64,000 nucleotides of DNA. Source: Apus apus (Eukaryota > Chordata > Aves > Apodiformes > Apodidae). The notes under the pieces are model-generated. The model was not told the DNA's origin and ran no database searches. It saw only the letters and a program-made list of their open reading frames with translations. The position numbers and the translations under genes were made by a program. The stretch lies in NCBI RefSeq assembly GCF_020740795.1, contig NC_067304.1, positions 2,036,056-2,100,055 of the forward strand. Reading direction: 5' to 3'. Below, piece by piece: positions 21,334 to 32,800 of the stretch (position 1 is its first letter; the number at the start of each line of letters is the position of its first letter).

Positions 21334-24256
21334 CTGGAGGATTTTGCTGTAGGACAAGGGTGCAAATGAGTCTTCCAGGTAGCGGGTGCCAAAGCCCATG
21401 ATCCTGTTGACTGCCTGGTTGCAGATGCCTGCCACCTTGGCCGTGAAGTGGACTGCAAAGGCAAACTGGATCTCTTGGGGGCTGACGTTGGGTCTGCTGC
21501 CCGTCAGCTCCTGCTGGACGTAGGCATCAGCCAGGTTCTTGAAGGAGCTGTAGGACATGTCTCTGAAGAACATCCACAGCCGGGCGTCTTCCTTCATCTG
21601 GTGGAAGAGCAAGTGAGAAGACGTGTTAGAAGCAAAGAACTTGGTGTGTCACCCTGGGGTTGGTGCCTTCCCTCCACGCTAGGGAGGAGGACAGACAGGC
21701 AGCCACGATCACACCCCGTCGGGGAATGAGAAGGTTCCATTTCCTTGATTTTACGGCGTGTTTCCCAGCCCCAGGGGAGTCAGGGGTGGGGTTAGGTCTC
21801 ACAGTAGCACAGAACTTGGCCCAAATCCACTCAACCCCCAGGGGAGCTCTCCTCTCACCTGCCTGTCCAGCTCATCTCCTGCACTCTGGAGCAGGGCCAC
21901 GATTCTCTTGATGGCTTCCTCTGCAGGGAGACATCCCACATTATTCCAGCCCCTTCTCCCAGCCCCATACCCAGACACTTTAGGGGGCAGCACTGTCTCT
22001 TTAGCCCCCTCTGAAAAATGCCCTGAGCACCCTGTGTCCATCCCTGCAAAACCCATTCCAGCCTCTTGCCCAGAGCCTTGTGAGCAGCAAAAACACCCTC
22101 CTGCCTTGGAATTTCTCTCTCCCCAGAACAAACCCTGATGCTGAAAACCTCCCCCAAAGTCTCCATATGACTGCTTGGGTCACAGAAGCCCCTGAGACAG
22201 GATGGATGTGGGGCTGGGGTCCCTGTTTGGGTCACAGAGGTCCTGGGACATGATTGAAGTGGGGCTGGGGTCCCTGTTGGGGTCACAGAAGCCCCTGGGA
22301 CAGTATTGAAGTGGGGCTGGGGTCCCTGATTGGGTCACAGAAGCTCTTGGGACACGGTTGAAGTGGGGTTGGGGTCCCTGTTTGGGTCACAGAAGCCCCT
22401 GGGACAGCATTTCAGTGGGGCAGGGGTCCTGTACAGGGGGCAAGTGTCTCCCCTATGGTTTCTGTACGTCCTGGGGATGAAGCACCTCAGGGGACACCAC
22501 TCACCGACCCCGTCGTCGCTGGGCGGCTGCTCCCCACGTCCTCTGCCCCCCTGGCCCTCACTGCCCTGCACCAGCAGCCCAACCTCTTCTGAGACTCGTG
22601 TGTAGTAACCATCAGGCTGCTCCTCGTCTGCTGAAAATGAAAAGGAAAACCCAACACATCTTCAGAAACAACGAGATTTGGGGGTTTTAATCTTCTCTTT
22701 TTTTGACATTGTTTGAAAGGGAAAAGCAGCCACCCTGGTGGTGGCCACATCCAGGAGGTGCTGGTGCCCACTCTGGGTCAGTGCTGAGCTCTCTGACCCG
22801 TGAGGGACTTTGAATCCCCCAAAGCTTCAGAGAAATCCTCTTTGCCAGCGTTTTGTCAGCAGAAGGGCTGGAGCAGGGACTGGGGTGTCCCACGGGATGT
22901 GCCTGCACCCTGAGGAACTGTGACGGGTTGCCCAGGGAGGTTGTTGGTGCCCCATACCTGGAGGTTTTGAAGACCTTTGGACAAGGTTTTGTGCAACCTG
23001 GTCTAGTGGGAGGGTTCCCTGCTCACGGCAGGGAGCTTGGAACTTGATGATCTTCAAGGTGCCTTCCAACCTTAATGATTCTATGATTCCCTGCAGCAAA
23101 CCCAGAGCAGCTTCACCTTGTCCCCAGAGTGGCTCGAGATTGAATCCCACTTCCAACTAAACCACCATATCCCTTGTTTGCCAGAGGGGAGGAAAACCTC
23201 TGCCTGGGTGGGATGACCTGCTGATTGACCCTCTCCTGGGGCAGAAGGTTGAGATCAGAGTCTCCAAAACTGACCCCAGAAAGCAAGAGGAGGGTGATGC
23301 TGAGGGGCAGGAACCAGCACCAAGCACTGGTGCTTTGCCAAAAGAAGCCCCATGGAGGCCTCGTTGTCCATAGGGGTGGGTTAGGAGTGGGTTAGGAGTA
23401 GGATAGGGGTGGGTAAGGGGTGGTGGGTCCCACCTGGAGAGGCTGGTGCCTGGATGTGCCTCAGGGGAAGGCAGCTGGGTCTCTTGGCCCTCGCCCCGGC
23501 TGCCGCCTCTGCCCGCTCCTCCTCCGTGTGCTTCTTGAAGGAGAAAACCCTCTTGAGGCTGGGTCTCCTCTTCGGGGCTCTGCCCAGTGGTGGGGACATG
23601 CTCGAGTCCCCTCCAGGCTTTTTAGCTCCTTCTTGTTTGGAGCTGTGAGGAGCTTTGGCATCTTTCTCCTTTGCTTTTTGCCCCGCGTTTTCCTTCTGCT
23701 CCTCAGGACTCTTCTTGAAGATGAAATTCAAGAAACTTTTGAACCAGGTGCGTTGGGAAGAGTTTTTGGAGCTTTTCCTCTTGGGCTTCAGCTCCTCTTT
23801 AGGGACCTCCCCAGGAGCTTTGCTCTCATCATCCAGACCCTCACGCAGGTCTGCTGCTTTGAGTCCTTCCTCCTGGTCCTTCTTGGTGCTGAGTTTGGCA
23901 CATGAGCTCTTGCAGATGTCACTTTTCGACCGCTGTGGCCCATCTGCCTTCCTCCCCTGCCTCCTGGCTCTCTCCTGACGTTTCTTCTTGGCCACCATGG
24001 AGTTCTCACAGCAGCTCAGTGAGCGCCTGACATAGACCTCCAGCACTTTCTTGGCCTCTTGCCTGTCCAGAGAGAGGATCTTGCCTGATGCCTCCATCCC
24101 CACATCCCACTGGAGTTTCTCCACAGGCAGAGCCCGCACGTTACTGCAGAGAGAAACATTTTCCACTTGAGCTTTGCTTTCCACTGCATTATCAGGTTGG
24201 GCATGATGGAAATCAGCCCCATTTGGCACCCAAGGCTGGTTTGGGTGTCTGTTCAT
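21334..24256 (-). CDS. BNIP5: BNIP5-like protein (C6orf222 orthologue), BH3-containing, 3' end incomplete
   Basis: BNIP5 is a BCL2-family-interacting protein; its BH3 region is reported to bind BAK in humans. Exons, 5' to 3': 23434-24256, 22505-22630, 21859-21920, 21334-21597. Phases agree (1, 1, 0, 0) and give 425 codons before a missing last exon. ATG at 24256 (MNRHPNQPW) is the first in the open stretch. Exon 1 is very rich in Lys, Arg and Glu and probably disordered. The 62-base exon encodes IVALLQSAGDELDRQ, a BH3-like pattern (L-x3-G-D-x-L). The 264-base exon encodes a folded helical block starting MKEDARLWMFFRDM and including VSPQEIQFAFAVHFTAKVAG. The call rests on position between PNPLA1 and ETV7, strand, BH3 motif and general character; I could not align it. 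The second exon has a tandem NAGNAG acceptor. Confidence 0.7.
22174..22434. repeat. 52-bp minisatellite, five units
   Basis: GGGTCACAGA recurs with T of GGGT at 22180, 22232, 22283, 22335 and 22387, a period of 51-52 bases. Each unit holds TGGGGCTGGGGTCCCTG. It is within a BNIP5 intron. Confidence 0.9.
22922..23089 (+). mobile_element. CR1 3' end fragment
   Basis: GGTTGCCCAGGGAGGTTG through CCTTCCAACCTTAATGATTC and TATGATTC. It is in the first coding intron of BNIP5. Confidence 0.88.
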
Positions 24257-24910
24257 GTGCCCAGTAAATGAGCAACCCCGTTTATAGTTGTTATCTGGGT
24301 GCTCTTTACACGGGCTGCACACGCAGGGTTTTATGAGGGGCAATAGACACCAGTGACGAAGTGAAACTGCAGGGAGGAGGGAGATGAGCTGGACACATCT
24401 CCATGGGAGGGCCTGACTATCATCCAGAGGGTTTCATCCAGGATATCATCCAGGTACCACAGTCCTGTGGTAACGTGGTCCCATATTATGATGAAAAACT
24501 ACACGCTGGGAGCACCGTCCCTGCCCCCCATGAATCACATAACACGGATTATTTAGTATCTCCCCTTAAAATATTGGCTGTCAATAAGAACCCAAAACCC
24601 ATTTCCCAGCAAAGCTGGGTGTTTCCAGTCCTTGGAGAGGCCAAGGGCAAGGTGGCCTCTTGGAAATATGTTCAGTCACTGCCAGTATTGGCCGAGCACC
24701 TTGCAATGAGGAAGCCTCTCTGTGAGCTCTTGCCAGCCTGGGGCTGCAAGAAGATGCTGCTATGGAAAAACAAGTGTCACATCTGTTCCTCGTCCTGGCT
24801 TGACTTCAGGAACCTCTTTCTCCCTTTAGAGAACCAGACCTGGACCAGACTCTCCCCACCACTGGGTAGCACAGGGGAAGCCAAGGCCAAAACCCAGCAC
24901 ATTGGGCTGT

Positions 24911-25080
24911 ACACTGGAACAGGTTGCCCAGGGAAGCCCCGTCCTTGGAGGTATTCAAGGGCAGGTTGGATGGGGGTTGGAGCAGCCTGAGCTGGTGGGA
25001 GGTGTCCCTGCCCATGCAGGAGGTTGGATCTAGATGGTCGTGAAGGTCCCTTCCAACCCAAACCATTCCACAATCCTATG
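24911..25080 (+). mobile_element. CR1 3' end fragment
   Basis: GGAACAGGTTGCCCAGGGAA to AACCATTCCACAATCCTATG. Confidence 0.88.
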
Positions 25081-26550
25081 CCACAACCCACCCTGGAGCA
25101 GGGCACCAGCCCCTGCTCAGGCTCTCCAAGCATCATCCCAACACACCAGCAACACCCACCCCAACTTGGCCATTCCGTGGATCAAGAAGGCAAGTTTCCT
25201 ACAGCCACGCCAACACCAAAACCACACGATAACAAATCATCCAACTGGATTTAATCCCCTCCAAGCCACCTCCCCCCATCCCACCCTGACTGATCCCACC
25301 GCATCGGCCTCACGATCCTTTATTCGTTCCTTTGCTATTTACCTTTCCATTTCTGCCCTGTTGGACACAAGACAAGTTCCTCGGCCACGGGCACTAAGGG
25401 TTGTCAGGCTCTCCTGGAAGTCACCTTTTTTATACCCTGGGCTAGTGCTGGCTGAGTTAAGACCTATTTTTAGCAGCCACTCAGGTAGGAGAGCAGCCAA
25501 CGCTTCCTCCTGCCATCCCCGCTATCGCCTCCCTCGGGGCGGAAAACCGGCGCGCGTGAGTTTCGCCGGAGGAGAAAACAGCAACTTCCTTATGGCAAGT
25601 GACAAAACAGCATTAAAAAAAAAAAACAAAACCCACACCTGTCACCTGGGATAAGAGCTGCCCTTTGACACCCCCAGCCAGCTGCTCGGCATGGGCTCTG
25701 GGTTTGTTTTCTTGGGTTTGCGTGGTGGGTTTGGTGTGTTGTTCTGGTGTGTGGTTGTTAACGGGTGCGATGCCGAACCTGGGCTTCTCTGGGGGGGTTT
25801 TTAAGGAGAAGTCCTAACTTCCTCAGGTAAACGAGGTCCCACACGCACCCCCTTCCACCCCTGCGGGCTCCTGCCCACCATCCTCATCCCTACTTTGCCA
25901 TCTGATGGTGACAGTTCGCACTGCACCTTGCGGGGACGGGGACGGGGACAGAGCTGCTGCCAGATGCATTTGCCAGCTCTGGAAAACCCCTCGGCAAGAT
26001 TCCCAGTGCTGCATTTCCTCTAGTTTTCAGGGTGAAGTGCTGCCCGGGTCCCTCCTGGATACAAAGGATTATTTTCCCTCTGATGGGTTCAACTAACCAG
26101 TCGGGGATCGTTTTCTTTCGGTTTCTATCAAACTTTCTGTGTCATAATTTCCTAGACCTGGGCGAGATCCAACCCATTTCCCTCTGCTTTTCCAGAGCCT
26201 ACGTTGATGAATCAGAGTCCAGTATTGATTAGGAAGCACCTGGCTTTGTTTTTCAGCATCCTCAGCTGCTTCTGATAAATAATTAAACCATCCATCAGGA
26301 GCTCGTGACCACGTCCTTTCATAAGCAGGTTGATTCCAGGGGATGAGAAGAAGTTTCACGGTCAGTTTTGTTGTTGTGTTGGGTTTTTTTCTGTGCAGTA
26401 GACATTAAAAAATTAAGCCACATCTGCTCTGGCCATGGGGCACACAGTTTGGCCATGTCCAAGTTTGGAGATCTGGCTACTGGAGATCGTCCAAGGCTGA
26501 GTCCAAACATCATTGGTGCTCATGGAGGACTTCTCATGATTCAGTGGTTT

Positions 26551-26617
26551 GGATTAATGGTTGGACTTGATGATCTTACAGGTCTTTTCCAAACAGAAGG
26601 GTTCTGTGATTCTGTAA
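26551..26617 (+). mobile_element. CR1 3' tail remnant
   Basis: GGTTGGACTTGATGATCTTA, then GGTCTTTTCCAA and GGTTCTGTGATTCTGT. Confidence 0.75.
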
Positions 26618-26993
26618 ACTGGGGACCAGGGTTGACTCGTGGCTTCTTGCTGGCTGTTCCTCTTTGTAGCAGCCATTTCTGGACACAGCCTGAAGATGGG
26701 GTACCCAAAGTGACTCCAGGAAAAATCTTGACTTGAATTGTGATTCTGGACTCTGACCTTATTCCAGATCCCTTCTGTGATTTGGGACATGCTCAAACCT
26801 CATGGGAGAACCAGAAGAGGGGTGTTGAGGGCAGCCACTGCTCCTTGTACCAGCTCTGGCTGGGACAGACAGGACAGCCAACATGTGGCCTTGGTGGAAA
26901 CCTGCCAGCTTGGCTGTGTGGGGCCCCTCATCCAAGAGGGTAGGGGCACCAGCCCCCAAAACTAATCTTAATTTGGTGGTATCAATACAAGGG

Positions 26994-27280
26994 CACGTAG
27001 TGTTAGAACAAGGGGTGATGATTTTAAGATGGAAGAGGGAGACTGAGGTTGGACATGAGGAGGAAATTCTTTGCTGTGAGGGTGGTGAGAGCCTGGAACA
27101 GGTTGCCCAGGGAAGCTGTGGCTGCCCCATCCCTGGCAGTGTTGAAGGGCAGGTTGGATGGGGCTTGGAGCAACCTGGGCTGGTGGGAGGTGTCCCTGCC
27201 CATGCAGGGGGTTGGAACCTGATGATCTTCAAGGTTCTTTCCAACCCAAACCCATCTGGGATTCCATGTGATTCTGTGAT
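26994..27280 (+). mobile_element. CR1 LINE fragment
   Basis: AACAAGGGGTGATGATTTTA to ATTCTGTGAT, with the shared core in between. Confidence 0.92.
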
Positions 27281-29102
27281 CCTTTTCCTCCAGCCCCAGG
27301 GCTGATTTTTAGGTGATTGTTGAGCCTCAAATCCCACCAGCCCAGGGGCTGCTGAGGCATGGGCTGCTGGCCTCCAGGAAACAAAGCACCCTACAAACAT
27401 TCGGGAAGCCTCATCTGGGACACCTGCCACCACCCCTGGACTTCAGTCGTGACAGAAGTCCCCAGTTCCTGGGTGCTGTCCCTTCACCCACCCCAAACAC
27501 CCGGCGCAGGTGGCAGCTCCTCGGCTGTTTACCGAAAGGGCTGGGTCCTGGTTCCAGGAAAGCAGCAGCTTTAGATCCCTCCTGCCTCTGCTTAGGGCAG
27601 GGGGGAAAAGCCACATCACTCCCAGAAGGACACGAGGGTTTCCTGAAGAGGATGGAAAGAGCTGGTCATTCCAACCCATCCTTAAAGTCCCCCTTGATTT
27701 TTTTCATCCCTCCGGAGCGGCGGCACGAGCCGGCACCAGGAGGGTTGGGTGGTTTGGGCAGCTTCCCAAGCAGGAGAGGAAATCCCCGTTCCAGTCCAAC
27801 AGGATCCTGAGTCATGGAAGGAAAACCAGGTGAAGAGAGGGCACCTGGCACGGTCCCTTTGGGTACCAAGGTCACCAACAGTCACCTGCTCCAACAAACC
27901 CAACCAGCCAGGCTTGGGGTGGGATGCTCAGGAGCCATCAGGGCTTTTTCCACATGAAGAAAGTGAGAGGATGGCTCGTTGGGAAAAATGCACCCATGGG
28001 TGTGTGTCCCAAGAAAGAGGCAGGGCCAGGATGGGGCAGACTCCAATGAATGAGGTCTGCTTTCCCACCAAAGCTGTTCCTCAGGGCTGGGCAGGATTTA
28101 CGCTGACTCTGCTGGATTTCACCCCAAGATAAGATCTGGCTTTAGTCTTCCCTGGGAGAATAAACACCCTTTGTGGAAGAAAGGCTGACTTCTGGGTGCT
28201 TCACTGCACCTGCCTGGTAAGGTCCATCTCCAGGCTGCAGGTTGGCTGGGTGCTGGAGAAGCTCCAGCCCCTCTCCTAGCAGAGCTTTTGGCCTCCTTTC
28301 CTACCTAGGACCTCCCAAAGGCTGTGACACTATGCTTCCCTACCCCACTGGAGCTTCTCCTTCCCTTCTCCTCCATCACTTCACTTGTCAAGCACTTGGG
28401 TTTTGCCAACGAGATGCTTTCTTCTGGCAGTGAAACTTCTCAGCCAGCCCTTCCAGCGATGTTGTGCTGCTGACATTTTGCCAACCACCATGTGTCCCAC
28501 CACCATCTCTTGCTGGCTACAACCCCACACCAGCATCTCCAGGCTCTCCAGTTAATAGACATAAAGTAGTTCTGGAGAAGCAACACCAGTTACAGTCACA
28601 GGGACTGTAGTTGCAGGTTGGGAGCAACCAGTTTTGGGGGCAACCTCAGTCCCCAACCCTTGCCAAAGCTGTTGACAAGACTGAGAGCTCCCACACCCAC
28701 TCACAGCATTTCTGCCCCAAGAGTGGTGGTGATGCAGCTCTGAGATGGCAGCTTGGACAAGGGTCCAGAGCACAGATATGAGGCAGCAGGATAATTTTGG
28801 TAGTGGTGCAAAGCCAAGGCTGGAAGGAACTCAACTTTTCCCATCAGCCACGAAACATGATGTTGCTCCACGACCTGCATCTGTGCTTGTCCACGTAGCT
28901 ACAGACCCTCATGGTTTTGCACCATGTTCTCCCATTGCTGAGCACCTCAGGCTGTTGTGCTCTGCTCTGGGGGCTGCTGAGCTTGGGGAGAAGATCCAGG
29001 TGCCCACAGGAGCTGGTTTGAAATGAGGAAGATTTGGATTTCCCAGTTTCAGACCTTCAGCCAGCAAGGAGTGGGATTTTTAACCACGCACAGGCCCAAG
29101 AT

Positions 29103-29108
29103 TTTATT
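29103..29108 (-). promoter_or_regulatory. candidate poly(A) signal of ETV7
   Basis: AATAAA on the minus strand, 772 bases past the ETV7 stop codon, implies a 3' UTR of about 0.8 kb. Confidence 0.45.
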
Positions 29109-29879
29109 TCCTCAGTGAGAAATGTAAGTGAATAGGGTTGGATTTAAAAACCACACACACAGACATTGTTCCTCCCTGGAATCCTCTAGGAATTCCTGCT
29201 TGGGACTCAAAGCAAATTAAGCAGGTGTCTGACAAGGAGTGTGGTCATGGTCATTACTGGCTGGGCTTCTTTTCACCTTCTTTAGGCAGCTGATTACAAA
29301 AAGCATCACACGGAGTGAGAGGAGTTAATATGAGACCTGGGTTAGGGCATCTGAGCAGCCTGGAGCTCCAGCCAGGCCTGATCCAGGCAGGTATTCCAGA
29401 ACACTCCCACCCTTCATCCCAGGAGCAAGGCCTTGGGAGACAGAGAGACCACAGTGTCACTCACATCTACAGCCTGGGTCTGTCCTCCCACCAGGGGAGT
29501 GACTCAAGTCCAGAAGAAGAGCCCTTGGGGAGATGTTGGACCCAGCTTGGGTGCTCCAGTCCTCTCTACTAGAAGGTTTGAACCTTAAAGAGCAAGAACC
29601 TTCTGGAGCAAGAACTTCCCATTCCCTCCCAGAGGGCAGAAGAGAAGTGAGCAGAAGACCAGTCCCCACGTTCACCTGCATTTCCAGGGCTGGGGGACAG
29701 TTTCTGGGTGTGTTTTGCTAACAAAGCCCCAGAGGTGTCACAGCTTTGGCCCAGGGCAGGTTTTGAGACCCAGGACCAGCTCAGTGGTCTCCTATCCAGG
29801 AGATGGAAGAGATACCAGCACTTCCCAGCAGAGCACGGGTCTGTCTGCCAAGCACCACAAATGCCACCTTCAACATTTC

Positions 29880-32800
29880 CTATGGTGAAACTTCCAGTGG
29901 GTCATCTTTGAAATGCTCCTCGTTCTCCAGCTGCTCCAGTTGGCTGGATTTCTCCTGGATGGACCTCCCAGGAGTCTTCAAAAACCTGCAATTCATTTTT
30001 TTAGTGGCTTTAAGTGCATGTCCAAACCTGGCTTCCACCCAAGCTGGAGCCCTCATCCTTGTTAGCTGAGCTCTGGAGCTCACCTGAGGGCAGCAACCAC
30101 CCCTGGGCTTTGCTGAGGATCCCAGCTCCTCTTTTGCACCCAGGGTGACAAAGCTCAGGACTCACCAGCCCAGTCCTGGCATTTTAAGTCCAAACTAGTT
30201 CCCAGGAAGCAGCCAGCATTGAAAACAGGAGGCTCCTGGGTTAACTCCACCCCTTCTCCTGTCTGGAGATGAATTTCAGACCTGGTGTCACATAGGAGGG
30301 ACCTGTCCAGCCTGGGTGGACTCAGGGACATTTCCACCATCAGCAGATGGTCCCCACTCAGGAGAACAGCTGGATGCTGGCCCTGGGACAAGCTACTGGC
30401 CCAGAGCCCTGGAAAGGGCATTGGAGGACCTGGAGCCCTGATGTCCCAGCCCCCAGCTTGCACAGGACAGAGCCTGGACACAAACCCACCAGGGTTTTGG
30501 ATCTGGATGAAGCAGCTGCCAAGATCTGGAGCCCACCCCACCTTCCCTTGTCCCATCTGCACAGTCCCAGGCAGCTCCTCTCACTGGTCTGCTTCACCTG
30601 GATGTGTTGAAGGGTCATTTGGATGTGATGTTGGTGGATGTGGTTTAGGGGAGAACTTTGTAGGGAGTAGGGATGATGGTTGGACTTGGTGGAACTCTAA
30701 CCTGAATGGTCCTAGGATTCTATGATCTCACCTGAACAACAGCTTCTGCCCCGGCTCCTTTTTGATGATGTTGAGTTTGTAGTAATGTCTGAGAGCTCGG
30801 GACATCTTCTCATAGGTCATGTTCATCCTATTCTGGAAGGAGAAAAGGAAAAACTGGATGGAGAGGGGTGAAGAAATTGAAGCACCGACACCAAGTCTGG
30901 GTCTGTCTGCAGCAGGACCACGTGTGGGACACTGGAGGTGGTTCTCTATGGAATGACTGGTTAGTTCTCAGCTGCATTTACCTTGTGGTTCCCCCAGAGC
31001 TGGGCAAGTCCACTGGGGTTGACAACCCTGAAGACTTTGGCTTCCTTGTCTTCCCACTTGATGTAGGGCTCGTAGCGGCTGTCGGAGAGGAGCTGGTACA
31101 CGTAGTCCCACAGCAACCTGCAGTCTGGGCAGTGGAGCAGAAACAGGACCATGGAATGCCAGGTTGGAAAGGACCTCAAGGATCACCTGGTCCAACCTTT
31201 ATGGTAATTATATCTTTCCAGTGAGGCGGCTCAGCAGCCTGTCAAGCTGAGTCTTAGAAGCGTCCAATGTGGGGGAATCCACCACTTGTTGTGGGAGAAG
31301 AGAAGGCTCCAGGGAGACCTTAGAGCAGCTTCCAGTGCCTGAAGGGGCTCCAGGAAAGCTGGGGAGGGACTTGGGACAAGGGCAGGGAGGGATGGGATGA
31401 GGGGGATGGATGAAAAGTGGAAGAGGGAGATGGAGGTTGGACATGAGGAGGGAATTCTTTGCTGTGAGGGTGGTGAGAGCCTGGCCCAGGTTGCCCAGGG
31501 AAGCTGTGGCTGCCCCATCCCTGGCAGTGTTGAAGGGCAGGTTGGATGGGGCTTGGAGCAGCCTGGGCTGGTGGGAGGTGTCCCTGCCCATGCAGGGGGG
31601 TTGGGACTACATGACCTTGAAGGTCCCTTCCAACCCAAACTATTCCATGATTCTGGGATTATTCCAAATAGTCACAGAGCTCCCACCTCTGCTCCAGGAG
31701 GGTTGGTCAGCATCAGGGTTGCATGAGGTGGTGATGATAATTAATATGAGTCCAGAGCTCATACACAGCATTTTAACTGCCAGATCTCAAAACTCCAGGA
31801 GGAACTTCAGCTTTTCAGGTGGGGAAACTGAGGCAGGGAAGCACACACTGATGTGTGGAACACAGAGGAGGAGACAGATGGGATGAAGCAAAGTCTCATT
31901 TCTCTAAGGAACCAGGCTATAAATTCATACTTACCTGCAATTTTCCCATCCACTGGAGCTGACAGGGCTGTAGGAAAAGAGCAGATGGCCCCTGGCTGGC
32001 AGCTGTCCTCTGAGCTGTGGTGGGAGAGGTTCAGTGGCTCCACGTGGCTGTGGAACACGGGTTGTCCTGCACAACCCAGGCAGGAGGAACCAGCACCTGG
32101 GGCAGCCTGGAAACCACAGCCTGTCCCTGCAGAACAAAACCAACCTCTTTGGTGCATGATGGCAGGTCCCAGGAGATCTTCCAAAGTCCTGATACAAGGG
32201 GGAGGGACAGCCCAGGGTGGTCACCAGCCCAGGGTGGTCACCAGCCCAGCCAGAGGAGGCAGGTGCTGGGAAAAGCCCAGGATTTCCCTGAGGTGGGAGG
32301 AGCAGAAGGTCCAGGGGGGTCAGAGGAGATGACAAGGAGAGTGAGGGTCAGATACAGAGGAGAAGCTGGAACAGGAGAGTGCCCCAAAGCACAGACATTC
32401 CTTTGTACACCCTTGGGGGCATGTTCATCACCCTGCAGCTGAGCCAGCAGAGGAGCTCAGGAAAGCCCTCCCAGATCCACCTCAGTGCAAAGCCAACAAC
32501 AAGTACCAACCCCTCCTCAACCTAACTCCTATCTAGCCCCCCCAAGAGCACTAATAAGCTTCAATAGCCCTGACAAGCCTCACCTGGAGCCTCTTCTCAC
32601 TCCACCCTTGGGCCCAGGAGGTCTATTTAAGCTCAGCCCTGGCTCCTCAGCCCTCACCAGCTATGCTGCAGGACTAGTCTCCAGCCAGGGCTGTGCCTTT
32701 GCCTGGCTGTTGACCCCCCCAAACCAGCCCTTAACTTGCAGATACATTCCCTAATGCAGCCATAGCCTTGCCTATGGATCCACCTGGACCCTCCATGGAT

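Larger units (their letters stand above)
24257..29102. other. intergenic, BNIP5 5' flank to ETV7 3' end
   Basis: The region has three CR1 pieces and no supported exon. A small CpG cluster at about 25500-25560 (CGCGCG, GCCGGA) and another near 25925-25950 could be the BNIP5 promoter on the minus strand. Nothing else is recognisable between 27.3 and 29.1 kb. Confidence 0.4.
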
